DNA of 32,882 nt from Verrucomicrobiales bacterium (GTDB lineage: Bacteria; Verrucomicrobiota; Verrucomicrobiia; Verrucomicrobiales; DEV007): assembly GCA_024641425.1 (NCBI GenBank), contig JAHEDC010000008.1:1-32882 (forward strand), in the 5' to 3' direction. How positions within the stretch are numbered: the first letter of the stretch is position 1; every line of letters begins with the position of its first letter. Below the pieces are notes generated by a model, which ran no database searches, was not told where the DNA came from, and saw nothing but the letters and a program-made list of their open reading frames with translations. The translations under genes were made by a program, and so were the position numbers. Positions 7,777 through 16,270 of this stretch are shown here, one piece after another.

Positions 7777-8601
7777 ATGACCATTGTTGCCATCGCGAAC
7801 CAGAAGGGCGGCGTCGGAAAAACGACGACGGCCATTAATCTCTCGACCTGCCTCGCCGAGCTGGGCAAGGCACGCGTCCTCCTCATTGACATGGACCCGC
7901 AGGCGAACGCGACCAGCGGCCTCGGTTTGGATCCGGAGGAAGGGAAGAGCATCTACGAGGCCCTTATCGGCGAGGCCACCCTGATCTCGAAAATCCAGCC
8001 CACCCGCTTCCAGAATCTCTCGATCATCCCCGCCGACATGGAGATGGCCGGGGCCGAGATCGAGCTGGCGCAGAAGGAAAACCACCTCACCCGCCTCCGC
8101 GAAATCCTCGAGCCCCTTCGCGCCGAGAAGGCCTACGACTTCGTTCTCCTCGACTGCCCGCCCTCGCTCGGCGTCCTCATGACCTCGTCGCTCGCCGCCG
8201 CCGACCAGCTCCTCATTCCCCTCCAGTGCGAGTTCTTCGGCCTCGAGGGACTGGCCAAGATCGTCCACGTCCACGAGCAGATCCGCGCATCGGGCGCGAA
8301 CCCGGACGTGCGTATCGAGGGCATCGTCATGACGATGTTCGACCAGCGGACGAACCTTTCCCGGCAGGTGCTCACCCAGGTCAGCGAGCATTTCCCGGAG
8401 GAAATGTACCAGACGATCATCCCGCGCTCGATCCGCCTCGGCGAGGCCCCGAGCTTCGGCCAGGCCATCATCGAATACGCGCCGACGAGCCAGGGGGCCG
8501 CCGCCTATCGGGCGCTCGCCCAGGAATTCCTCGCCCGCCACCGCGCCGCCTTGGTAGAAAACGCGACCCCAAAACCTGTCCCCGCCTCCCGGGACGCCTG
8601 A
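7777..8601 (+). CDS. parA: ParA/Soj-family ATPase
   Basis: A 274-residue ParA-type ATPase that acts in chromosome partitioning by cycling on and off nucleoid DNA. The deviant Walker A motif KGGVGKTTT begins at residue 10 with the signature lysine. The Walker A' motif LLIDMDPQANAT is near residues 36-47 and the Walker B motif VLLDCPPSLG near 125. The ATG at 7777 gives the standard start MTIVAIANQKGG; the frame stays open upstream to 7732 but those residues are not family-like. ParB normally follows ParA, but the next gene is secA, about 205 bp downstream. It may still be the chromosomal Soj, with parB elsewhere, or an orphan ParA. Confidence 0.93.
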   Translation: MTIVAIANQKGGVGKTTTAINLSTCLAELGKARVLLIDMDPQANATSGLGLDPEEGKSIYEALIGEATLISKIQPTRFQNLSIIPADMEMAGAEIELAQKENHLTRLREILEPLRAEKAYDFVLLDCPPSLGVLMTSSLAAADQLLIPLQCEFFGLEGLAKIVHVHEQIRASGANPDVRIEGIVMTMFDQRTNLSRQVLTQVSEHFPEEMYQTIIPRSIRLGEAPSFGQAIIEYAPTSQGAAAYRALAQEFLARHRAALVENATPKPVPASRDA

Positions 8602-8665
8602 TTCCCCCCGCCCTTGCTCGTTGATCGCCCTGATCCCTGCTACTTTCTCCCGGTGGTTGTAATTT

Positions 8666-8689
8666 CCCGAAATGCCCGTTTATTTCGGG
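8666..8689. terminator. Perfect hairpin after parA
   Basis: CCCGAAAT and ATTTCGGG form a perfect 8-bp stem with an 8-nt loop in the parA-secA gap. No T-run follows, so it could end the parA transcript or be an operator. Its position 65 bp after the parA stop favours termination. Confidence 0.4.
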
Positions 8690-8806
8690 CTGCCTAAATA
8701 CAAAAGGCATTCCAAACAAACGACCAGCGACGTATCGCGGCCGTGGCGACTCCCCCCTTCCCTCGCCATCGGGCCGATCCCGTCGCGCCTACAACAAGCG
8801 AATTTC

Positions 8807-11800
8807 ATGATAAAGTGGATCATCAGGAAGATCATCGGCTCGAAAAACCAGCGGGAAATCCGCCGGATTTGGCCGCTGGTGAAGAAAATCAACGCCTTCG
8901 ATGAGGAATTCAATAGCCTCAGCGACGATGATCTGCGCGCCAAAACGGTGAAATGGCAGGAAGAACTCGCTTCCTTCGAGGCCACGCTTGACGGGGAAAT
9001 CGCGGCCTGGGTCGAGTCCGAGAAGAAGGCCATCGAAGCCTCCGGCAAGCCCGAGGACGACCAGGCCCGCGCCGTTCAGGCCATTATGGAACAGGCCCGC
9101 AAGCGCAAGGTCGAAGGCCTCCACGATGTTTTCGCCTCCCAGAATGCCTACCTCGACGAGATCATGTGCGAGGCCTTCGCCGTGGTGAAAAACGGCGCCC
9201 GCAGACTCTGTGGAACCAGCTATGATGTTTGCGACCAGCAGGTTACCTGGGAAATGGTCCATTTCGATGTCCAGCTCATCGGCGGTATCGGTCTCCACCG
9301 CGGGATGATCGCCGAGATGGCGACCGGGGAAGGCAAGACCCTGGTCGCCACCCTTCCCGTCTACCTGAACGCCCTCACCGGCCGGGGCGTCCACCTCATC
9401 ACGGTGAACGACTACCTCGCCAAAAGGGACGCGGAATGGATGGGCTACCTCTACAAGTTCCTCGGCCTTACGGTCGGGGTCCTCCAGGGAGCCCAGCAGC
9501 AGAGCCCGGACATGAAGCGGGAAATGTACAACTGCGACATCACCTACGGCACGAACAGCGAGTTCGGCTTCGACTACCTCCGCGACAACGGGATGGCCTC
9601 GTCGAAGGACTACCAGGTGCAGCGCGGCCATTTCTTCGCCCTCATCGACGAAGTCGACTCCGTCCTCATCGACGAGGCGCGCACCCCGCTCATCATCAGC
9701 GGTCCGGTCTCCTATAGCAACACCCACCAGTACGACCGCTACAAGCCGCTCGTCGAGCAGTTGGTGAAAAAGCAGAACATCCTTTGCAACCAATCCATCA
9801 CGGACGCCAAGACCGCCTTTGACGAGGGCGACCTTGTTGCCGCGGGACACGAGTTGGTCAAGGTGAAGCTTGGGCAGCCGAAGAACCGGGGCTTCCTCCG
9901 CCTGATGGAGGATCCCGAACTGCGGAAGCTGTCCGAAAAATCGGAATTGACCTTCTACCAGGACAGTCAGAAGACCGCCCTCTTCGCGCTCAAGGAGGAA
10001 CTTTACTACACCATCGATGAAAAGGGCCACGATGCCGATCTCTCGGAAATGGGGCGAAATTACCTGAATCCCGACGATCCCGACGCGTTCGTCCTCCCCG
10101 ACCTCGCTACTTCCTTCGCCGACATCGAGGCCGACGAGGCGCTCTCCGAGGCGGAGAAGGGAGTGCGTAAGGAGGAAATGCAGAAGAAGCTCGACACCCA
10201 GGGCGAGCGCATCCATTGCATCTCCCAGCTCCTCAAGGCCTATTGCCTTTACGAGAAGGACGTCCAGTACGTCGTCACCGACAACAAGGTCGTCATCGTC
10301 GACGAGAACACCGGCCGCGAAATGCCCGGCCGTCGCTGGAGCGACGGTCTCCACCAGGCGGTCGAGGCCAAGGAAGGCGTGCAGATCGACAAGGAAACCC
10401 AGACCCTCGCCACGATCACGATCCAGAACTACTTCCGCCTTTACGAGAAGCTCGGCGGCATGACCGGAACGGCCGAGACCGAAGCGGCGGAATTCCACGA
10501 CATCTACGGCCTCGACGTGCTCCCCATCCCGACAAACCGCCCGGTCCAGCGAAAGGACGCGAACGACCATATCTACAAGACGCGCCGCGAGAAATTCAAC
10601 GCCGCCATCGCCCTCATCAAGGAACGCCACGCCAAGGGCCAGCCGGTCCTTGTCGGAACGGCCAGCGTCGATACCTCGGAGACCGTCTCTCGCATGCTCA
10701 AGCGTGAGAAGATCCCCCACGCCGTCCTCAACGCCAAGTTCCACCGCCAGGAAGCCGAAATCGTCTCCCGCGCCGGCCAGCCCGGTTCCGTCACCGTCTC
10801 GACGAACATGGCCGGTCGGGGCACCGACATCAAACTCGGCGAAGGGGTCGCCGACGTCGGCGGACTCTTCGTTCTCGCCACCGAGCGCCACGAGTCCCGC
10901 CGCATCGACCGCCAGCTGCGCGGCCGTTGCGCGCGCCAGGGCGATCCCGGCGAATCGATCTTCTTCATCAGCTTCGAGGACGACCTCATGCGGAACTTCG
11001 GCGCCGCCGACCGCATGACCAAGATCATGGAGCGCTTCAAACTGGAAGAAGGCCAGGAACTCCAGCACCCTTGGCTCAATCGCTCGGTCGAGACCGCACA
11101 GAAGCGCGTCGAACAGCGAAACTACACGATCCGGAAGCGCGTTCTTGAGTTCGACGATGTGATGAACCAACAGCGGGAAGTCGTCTACGGCTACCGCAAT
11201 GAGGTCATCGCGACCCAGAATCCCCGCGAGCTCCTTTTCGAGATTATCGAGGAAGCCATCCCGGTCAAGGTCGCCTCCTATCTCGAAGCCCTCGACGGCG
11301 AGCCCGACTTCGAGAATCTGCTCCAGTGGGTGAACGCCACCTTCCCCATCGGCCTCAGCCGCGAGAACGCCGATTTCGAATCCCGCGATGTCGAGGGCAA
11401 TGCCGCCTTCCTCGTCGAGAAGATCAAGGCCGTCTACGAGATCAAGACGAAGAGCGTCCCGCCCGGGCCTCTGGCCGCCATCGAGCGCCACATGATCCTC
11501 GCCAGCATCGACAGTCTCTGGCAGGAACACCTCTACGGTATGGACTCCCTCCGCGAGGGCGTGCATCTCCGCTCCTACGGCCAGAAGGATCCGCTCATCG
11601 AATACAAGAACGAAGCCTTCTCCATGTTCCAGGAACTGATGGAGAACATCAAGTTCGAGGCCCTGAACAACCTCTTCAAAAGCCAGGCCGCCATCATGAT
11701 GATGGAAGGCATGCTCACCGGCGGACCCACCCGCCAGGGTCCCGGCCCCCGCATGCTCGGTCCCGAGAACATGGGCCAGTCCGGCAATTCCGGCGCCATG

Positions 11801-11944
11801 ATGGACGTCGAGGCCTCCGAATCCCTGAAATTGCCCGACCTCAGCAAGGTCAAGAAACCCTCCCAGCCCGTCGTCGGCCGCAACGACCCATGCCCCTGCG
11901 GCAGCGGGAAGAAATACAAGCAGTGCTGCGGACGCGGGGCGTGA
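8807..11944 (+). CDS. secA: Protein translocase ATPase SecA
   Basis: A 1,045-residue SecA, the motor that drives preproteins through SecYEG. The Walker A motif ATGEGKT is near residue 170, the DEAD-like IDEVDSVLIDEARTPLIISG begins near 278, and the helicase II motifs TNMAGRGTDIKLGEGV and DRQLRGRCARQGDPGES follow near 665 and 705. The C-terminus has the zinc-binding NDPCPCGSGKKYKQCCG. The protein is longer than E. coli SecA (about 900), mostly through an insert near residues 320-470, as in other PVC and Bacteroidetes SecAs. I chose the ATG at 8807 (MIKWIIRKIIGSKNQREI); the upstream open frame is not SecA-like. Confidence 0.98.
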   Translation: MIKWIIRKIIGSKNQREIRRIWPLVKKINAFDEEFNSLSDDDLRAKTVKWQEELASFEATLDGEIAAWVESEKKAIEASGKPEDDQARAVQAIMEQARKRKVEGLHDVFASQNAYLDEIMCEAFAVVKNGARRLCGTSYDVCDQQVTWEMVHFDVQLIGGIGLHRGMIAEMATGEGKTLVATLPVYLNALTGRGVHLITVNDYLAKRDAEWMGYLYKFLGLTVGVLQGAQQQSPDMKREMYNCDITYGTNSEFGFDYLRDNGMASSKDYQVQRGHFFALIDEVDSVLIDEARTPLIISGPVSYSNTHQYDRYKPLVEQLVKKQNILCNQSITDAKTAFDEGDLVAAGHELVKVKLGQPKNRGFLRLMEDPELRKLSEKSELTFYQDSQKTALFALKEELYYTIDEKGHDADLSEMGRNYLNPDDPDAFVLPDLATSFADIEADEALSEAEKGVRKEEMQKKLDTQGERIHCISQLLKAYCLYEKDVQYVVTDNKVVIVDENTGREMPGRRWSDGLHQAVEAKEGVQIDKETQTLATITIQNYFRLYEKLGGMTGTAETEAAEFHDIYGLDVLPIPTNRPVQRKDANDHIYKTRREKFNAAIALIKERHAKGQPVLVGTASVDTSETVSRMLKREKIPHAVLNAKFHRQEAEIVSRAGQPGSVTVSTNMAGRGTDIKLGEGVADVGGLFVLATERHESRRIDRQLRGRCARQGDPGESIFFISFEDDLMRNFGAADRMTKIMERFKLEEGQELQHPWLNRSVETAQKRVEQRNYTIRKRVLEFDDVMNQQREVVYGYRNEVIATQNPRELLFEIIEEAIPVKVASYLEALDGEPDFENLLQWVNATFPIGLSRENADFESRDVEGNAAFLVEKIKAVYEIKTKSVPPGPLAAIERHMILASIDSLWQEHLYGMDSLREGVHLRSYGQKDPLIEYKNEAFSMFQELMENIKFEALNNLFKSQAAIMMMEGMLTGGPTRQGPGPRMLGPENMGQSGNSGAMMDVEASESLKLPDLSKVKKPSQPVVGRNDPCPCGSGKKYKQCCGRGA

Positions 11945-11948
11945 TTGA

Positions 11949-12032
11949 GTTTTCGGTTTTCAGTTTTAAGTTTTCAGTTCCCGCCGCAGGCGCATCTGCT
12001 CCACTGAAAACTGAACCCTGAAAACGGAAAAC
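11949..12032. repeat. Inverted repeat of TTTTCAG-type heptamers between secA and nadD
   Basis: The left arm (11949-11979) is GTTTTC, GGTTTTCAG and AAGTTTTCAG units. The right arm (12003-12032) is the reverse complement, with 26 of 30 positions pairing by my alignment. The 23-nt spacer is GC-rich. It begins 4 bp after the secA stop and its right arm merges with the nadD 5' end. It could form a long hairpin, but no T-run follows. Confidence 0.8.
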
Positions 12033-12605
12033 TTAACAGCTCTCTTCGGCGGCACCTTCGATCCCGTCCACCTCGGCCACCGTTACCTCGCGGAAACCGC
12101 ACGGCACGAATGCGGACTCGCGGAGGTCATTTTCATCCCCTGCTGGAAATCCCCGCACAAGGCAGGCCACCGCACCAGTTCGGGAGCGCACCGCGTCGCC
12201 ATGCTCCGCGCCGCTCTTGCCGACGCGCCCTGGGCCGAGGTCTCGACCTGGGAACTCGACCGCGAGGAACCGTCGTATTCCTGGATGACCGTCGAGCATT
12301 TCACCCGCACCTTCCCGAATCGGAAATTCGCCTGGATCCTCGGCAGCGACCAATGGAACGCCATCGAGACGTGGGCTCGTCCCGATTTCCTCGCCGCCAA
12401 CCTGACCTTCATCCCCTTCCCCCGCGACGGCATCGATCCCGTTCCCAAACCGGGATTCCGCATGAAGCCCATCGCTGCCTCGACCCCCGGTTCCGCCACC
12501 GAGATCCGCCACCGCGTTCGTGAACGAGAATCCATCTACGGTCTCGTTTCCCCGGCGGTGAAAGATTACATCGCCGCGCACCGTCTCTATCTGGACGCCC
12601 CCTGA
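12018..12605 (+). CDS. nadD: Nicotinate-nucleotide adenylyltransferase with non-canonical start
   Basis: NadD joins nicotinate mononucleotide to ATP to make deamido-NAD. The nucleotidyltransferase motif LFGGTFDPVHLGH is encoded from 12042, and SATEIRHRV is the expected C-terminal (S/T)xxIR motif; ILGSDQWNAIETW and FIPFPRDG fit the family. The odd point is the start. An in-frame TGA at 12012-12014 bounds the frame, and no ATG, GTG or TTG lies between it and the essential GGTFDPVH motif. The only NTG codon is CTG at 12018, giving a natural-length leader (KTENLTALFGG). The next ATG at 12201 would remove the catalytic motif. These 5' codons are part of a heptamer repeat. A sequence error or a damaged start is also possible. 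Confidence 0.85.
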   Translation: MKTENLTALFGGTFDPVHLGHRYLAETARHECGLAEVIFIPCWKSPHKAGHRTSSGAHRVAMLRAALADAPWAEVSTWELDREEPSYSWMTVEHFTRTFPNRKFAWILGSDQWNAIETWARPDFLAANLTFIPFPRDGIDPVPKPGFRMKPIAASTPGSATEIRHRVRERESIYGLVSPAVKDYIAAHRLYLDAP

Positions 12606-12615
12606 TTTCCACATC

Positions 12616-13491
12616 ATGAACAAGACGTCCTCCATCACCGCCGCCTTGGCCGCCATCGCCGTCATCGTCTCCCTCATTCTCGCGGGACAACGAAGCGCCC
12701 TCCGCAAGGATCTCGCGGCTTCCCAAGCCGATACCATGATCGCCCGCAAGGAACTCGCCGAAGCGAAACGCGTCCACGCCGAGGAACTCCTCGCCGTCCA
12801 GGATCAGGCCGCCGCGAATCTCCAGTCCGCCGAGGCGCGGTGGAAGGACGCCACCCGGCAGCTTGAGGAACAGCACGCCGACCGCCTCGCCGCCGCGAAT
12901 AGCCAGTTCAACGACCTCCTCGAGAACGGCCGCCGCTCCCTCGGCTACATCGGAACCCTCGAAAAGAAACTCCAGGACGACCAGACGCTCGAAGCCGGCG
13001 AGATCGAGCGGCTCGCCGCCATCGCCTCCGGCCTCGACCACCTCCGCGCGCAGTACCGGAAGCCGATGCAGGAATTCACCGAACTTGGCGCCTATTTCGA
13101 GCGCCAGGCGAATGTCTCCGTGACCGAGCCCGAAACAAAGCGCCTCAGGGGAATCAAACGCCTTGTCAGCAAGAGCTTCCGCGAGGAAGAACGCGAGCAG
13201 AAACGGGAATACGAGCAACAGCTCGGCCAGCGCGCCGCCTTCGAGGTCGCCCACGCCCGCTTTTCCGCCGCCTATGCTTCCGCCCAGAAACAGATGGACG
13301 CCCTCGGCAAGGACATGGCCGACCACTCCCAACGCCTCTACGCGCTCATCGACGAAGGAAGGGCCGCCAATTCCGAGGATCTCGCCCGTTTTTTCGCCGA
13401 ATCCAAAAAGGCGATCAACGTCCACCTCGAGATGATCGAACTGGATCCCGGCGATTTCGACGACCCGCCAGAGCCCGCCCTAAGGCCCTGA
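12616..13491 (+). CDS. Membrane-anchored coiled-coil protein, function unknown
   Basis: A 291-residue protein with one N-terminal membrane helix or uncleaved signal (about residues 7-23) followed by a long, highly charged helical region rich in Ala, Glu, Gln, Lys and Arg. Heptad-like patterning from about 30 to 130 and 190 to 260 predicts coiled coil. There are no Cys residues and no enzyme motif. It begins 10 bp after the nadD stop, so the two are probably co-transcribed, and ends 111 bp before sdhB. I do not recognise a family. The shape suggests a structural or scaffold protein at the cell envelope, which is inference. Confidence 0.7.
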   Translation: MNKTSSITAALAAIAVIVSLILAGQRSALRKDLAASQADTMIARKELAEAKRVHAEELLAVQDQAAANLQSAEARWKDATRQLEEQHADRLAAANSQFNDLLENGRRSLGYIGTLEKKLQDDQTLEAGEIERLAAIASGLDHLRAQYRKPMQEFTELGAYFERQANVSVTEPETKRLRGIKRLVSKSFREEEREQKREYEQQLGQRAAFEVAHARFSAAYASAQKQMDALGKDMADHSQRLYALIDEGRAANSEDLARFFAESKKAINVHLEMIELDPGDFDDPPEPALRP

Positions 13492-13602
13492 CCTTTCCTT
13501 TCTCCGTCGATTTCCTCCCCCCGATGCTTGCCAACGGCCGCCGGAAAACGTAATGCTTTTCCAACATCCCCCTTTTTTCCGGCTATTTTCCACCGATATC
13601 CC

Positions 13603-14364
13603 ATGAATCTCACTCTCAAAGTCTGGCGCCAGAAGAATCGTGAATCCAACGGCAGGATCGAAACCTACGCCGCGAACAACATTCCGGACACGGCTTCCTT
13701 TCTCGAGATGCTCGACATCGTGAACACGAACATCATCGAGTCCGGCGGCGATCCCATCGCCTTCGACCACGACTGCCGCGAAGGCATCTGCGGAGCCTGT
13801 TCGCTCGTCATCAATGGCATCCCCCATGGCCCCGAGGGAGGCGTCACCACCTGCCAGCTCCACATGCGGAAGTTCCGCGACGGCGACACCATCTGGATCG
13901 AACCCTTCCGCGCCCGCGCCTTCCCGGTCCTCCGCGACCTCGTCGTCGACCGCTCCGCCTTCGACAAAATCGTTCAGGCCGGCGGCTTCGTCTCCGTCCG
14001 CACCGGCTCCGCCGTCGAGGCCAACGCCCTCCCGATCCCCAAGGACGTCGCCGACGCCTCGTTCGACGCTGCCGCCTGCATCGGCTGCGGGGCCTGCGTC
14101 GCCACCTGCAAGAACGCCTCCGCCATGCTCTTCGTCGCCGCCAAGGCCGCCCATCTTAATCTTCTCCCCCAGGGCAAGCCCGAGGCCGACCGTCGCGTCC
14201 TCGGCATGGTGCGCGCCATGGACGAGGCCGGCTTCGGCAACTGCACGAACCAATACGAGTGCTCCGCCGTCTGCCCGAAGGAAATCACCGCCTCCTACAT
14301 CACCCGCCTCAACCGAGAGTTCGCCAAGGCCGCCGCCAAGGAAGCCGTCGGGGCCTGCGGGTAG
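13603..14364 (+). CDS. sdhB: Succinate dehydrogenase/fumarate reductase iron-sulfur subunit
   Basis: A 253-residue SdhB/FrdB, the electron-transfer subunit of complex II. The N-terminal ferredoxin domain binds [2Fe-2S] through C58, C63, C66 and C84 ([12 protein letters not shown]). The C-terminal domain has C159, C162, C165 and C169 ([11 protein letters not shown]) and C214, C220 and C224 ([14 protein letters not shown]) for the [4Fe-4S] and [3Fe-4S] clusters. The form resembles the non-classical complex II with a single cytochrome b anchor. The ATG at 13603 gives the usual N-terminus; the open frame upstream is unrelated. The flavoprotein and anchor genes, normally just upstream, are absent from this window. 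Confidence 0.93.
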   Translation: MNLTLKVWRQKNRESNGRIETYAANNIPDTASFLEMLDIVNTNIIESGGDPIAFDHDCREGICGACSLVINGIPHGPEGGVTTCQLHMRKFRDGDTIWIEPFRARAFPVLRDLVVDRSAFDKIVQAGGFVSVRTGSAVEANALPIPKDVADASFDAAACIGCGACVATCKNASAMLFVAAKAAHLNLLPQGKPEADRRVLGMVRAMDEAGFGNCTNQYECSAVCPKEITASYITRLNREFAKAAAKEAVGACG

Positions 14365-14614
14365 TCCGTCGGCGATCGGGTTTGAAATCCGTACCTTGGG
14401 GATAAAGGTTCCGCCCCGTGCGGCAAGCGGTCGCAATGCCCCCGAAACCGTTTTTCCCGCGAGCCTCGTCTTGAGCCCCCCCCAGGAAAACGAGCGCGAG
14501 TTTCTCAGCATGCCAGGCGGCCGGCAGGTTCTCCTGGAGCCCGGCACGATCACGGTTGCGGTGCCCCAGTTCCTCTCGGTCGCCGCTTTGGAGCCTCGTT
14601 TACCCCTGAAAAGC

Positions 14615-15270
14615 ATGCGTCCAAGTTTACTCGCGATCGCCGTTTTGGGATCCCATTTCCTGTCCGCTTTTCCCGCCAGCGCTTACGACAACGAAGACCT
14701 CCGGCGGGAACTCAACAGCCCGGATCCTCTCGTCTACTATTCGGCGACGCAGAAAGCCATCGAGGTGCCCACTCCTGAAACCGTTCGGGATCTGATGGCA
14801 GTCAGCCTTTCAGCCAATCCGCAGCACCGTACCCTCAAGGCCCATGGCGACGAGGTCTATCGGGCTCCAAGGAGCCATTCTCTCCTCGCACTTTCTCAGA
14901 TTCTCCCCAATCCGCCCGCCACCTTCAACTCCGACAAAAACTTGGAGGCATGCGGGGATCGGAGGTCTACTTCCTGGAACTTGGGGAAACCTGGTGGGAG
15001 GAAAACAGACGCCAGTTTGAGGGAAAAGATTCAAAAATGCCCGAGCGTCGCCCCGAGTCACTGCGCAATCTAGACCCTGAGGATCTTGAAGTGAGGGAAC
15101 GCTCCGATTGCGAAAAGAGTAGCAAGCTTTCAATGGCTCTCACCTTGAGGCAGGCCAAACGGAGTGGAAGCACCAGGGACCAGATCGAGGATGAATACCT
15201 CGCGGAACGCCGGCAGGCCCGCGCCGCCGAGCGGGCGCTGGCAGATCGAGATCGCACCTCCCCCGGTTCC
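14615..15270 (+). pseudogene. Probable frameshifted gene for a secreted protein
   Basis: An ATG at 14615 begins a clear signal peptide (residues 1-23, ending PASA) and a plausible helical domain (DLRRELNSPDPLVYYSATQK, then VYRA). From about 14870 that frame loses protein character and stops at 15073. A second frame, open from 14815 through 15270, reads like real protein from about 14950: EVYFLELGETWWEENRRQF, then a charged helix (DQIEDEYLAERRQARAAERA). One or more frameshifts near 14860-14950 would explain both. Codon use weakens in the following 240 bp. The early part is reminiscent of HEAT-like repeats, but I cannot name a family. A pair of short genes is the alternative. Confidence 0.45.
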
Positions 15271-15508
15271 GCTTTTGTTTCTCCGCCCCCAGAAGCGGCC
15301 GTCCGACGCCCATTTCCAATGGACCTTCCAACCTTCCCGTCTCCTGGCCCTGGATCACCGGAAACCGTTCTTTCCCTCTCGTCGCCGTCGCTGCAGCGAT
15401 GCTCTCCTTTCATCGCCGGAAGTCAGAGGCTTCGGCCTGATCGCGCCCCCTAAGGATTGAATTTGTTCCCATGGACGAAGCCTGGGGACCGCCCTACAGT
15501 CCCCGATC

Positions 15509-16255
15509 ATGAAAATTCGAAACCTGCTAGTTGTGGGTGCGGTTTCCGGGGCGGTTTGGATGCCATTCGCATCTTCCGCGAAGGACGAACCCGCCCTTCC
15601 CTCCGCCAAGGTGAGCGACCTCACCGTGGATGGCTTCATCGGCGAGAACACCGTCGATGTCGAGTCGTTCAAGGGCAAGGTCGTCGCCGTCGAATACTGG
15701 GGACAGCATTGAGGCCCCTGCATGGCTTCCATGCCCCATCTGGTCCAGATGGATAAAAAGTATGCGAAAAAGGGTCTGCAACTCATCGGCGCGCACGTCC
15801 AGGCCGCGACCAACGAGGAATTGACGGACATCATCAAGAACTACAAGATCGGCTTTCCGATCGCCACCAAGGTCAATAGTCCGGTGCCTTCGAAGGGAAT
15901 TCCGCACATGATCGTCTTCGGGGCCGACGGGAACCTCGTCTTCGCCGGTCATCCGGCGAACCCGGATGCCGAGAAGGCGATCAAGGCGGCCCTGAAGAAG
16001 GTCGGAGATCCGGGCGGGGCTTCCGGGGACGCGGATTCCTCCTTGCTCGCGCCGCGACCCGAAACCCTGGTCGAACTGCGGACCTGGACCAATGCCGAAG
16101 GCAAGACAATGAAGGCCAAATTGCTCTCCGTCGAGAACGGTACCGGCAAGTTCGCCTTCGCCGACGGACGCACCTTCGACTACGCCCTCGACAAGCTCTC
16201 CGACGAAGACCAAAAGGTCGTCGCCGAGAAGTCCGCGTCGACCGAAAGCGAATAG
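15509..16255 (+). CDS. Secreted TlpA/thioredoxin-like selenoprotein candidate with SHD1-like C-terminus
   Basis: One reading frame of 249 codons, interrupted only by TGA at 15710-15712. Read as selenocysteine it gives 248 residues: a signal peptide (1-24), a thioredoxin fold (about 33-166) and an SHD1-like domain (about 190-241, RTWTNAEGKTMKAKLLSV to LSDEDQKVVAE). The TGA sits at residue 68 in EYWGQH-U-GPCMASMPHL, exactly replacing the first Cys of the TlpA-type CGPC active site; C71 is retained. P132 in GIPHM is the expected cis-Pro. The frame after the TGA is fully conserved in character, which argues against a decayed gene. The codon before it is CAT, and a hairpin follows. A Cys-to-stop mutation (TGC or TGT to TGA) or a sequencing error is the alternative. 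Its role would be thiol redox chemistry outside the cytoplasm. Confidence 0.78.
15710..15752 (+). promoter_or_regulatory. UGA codon and candidate bacterial SECIS hairpin
   Basis: CCATCT (15736-15741) and AGATGG (15747-15752) pair perfectly around the loop GGTCC (15742-15746). The loop begins 29 nt after the UGA and has G in its first two positions. As I recall, bacterial SECIS models ask for about 16-37 nt and a G among the first two loop bases, and E. coli fdhF has a similar GGUCU loop. Another perfect stem, GCATGG/CCATGC, lies at 15720-15734. Confidence 0.62.
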
Positions 16256-16270
16256 CTCCTTCCGGCTCCG

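Noticed and set aside
8789-11566. Minus-strand open frame of 925 residues opposite secA
   Set aside because: Same shadow effect of GC-rich codon use; secA is certain and the antisense product has no recognisable motif.
14365-14614. A small gene in the gap after sdhB
   Set aside because: The frames crossing this 250-bp gap have no start with protein-like content; no RNA gene was recognised.
15509-15712. Treating the TlpA-like frame as a simple nonsense-mutated pseudogene
   Set aside because: The downstream half shows no decay, the TGA hits the catalytic Cys codon precisely and a hairpin follows. A sequence error is still possible.
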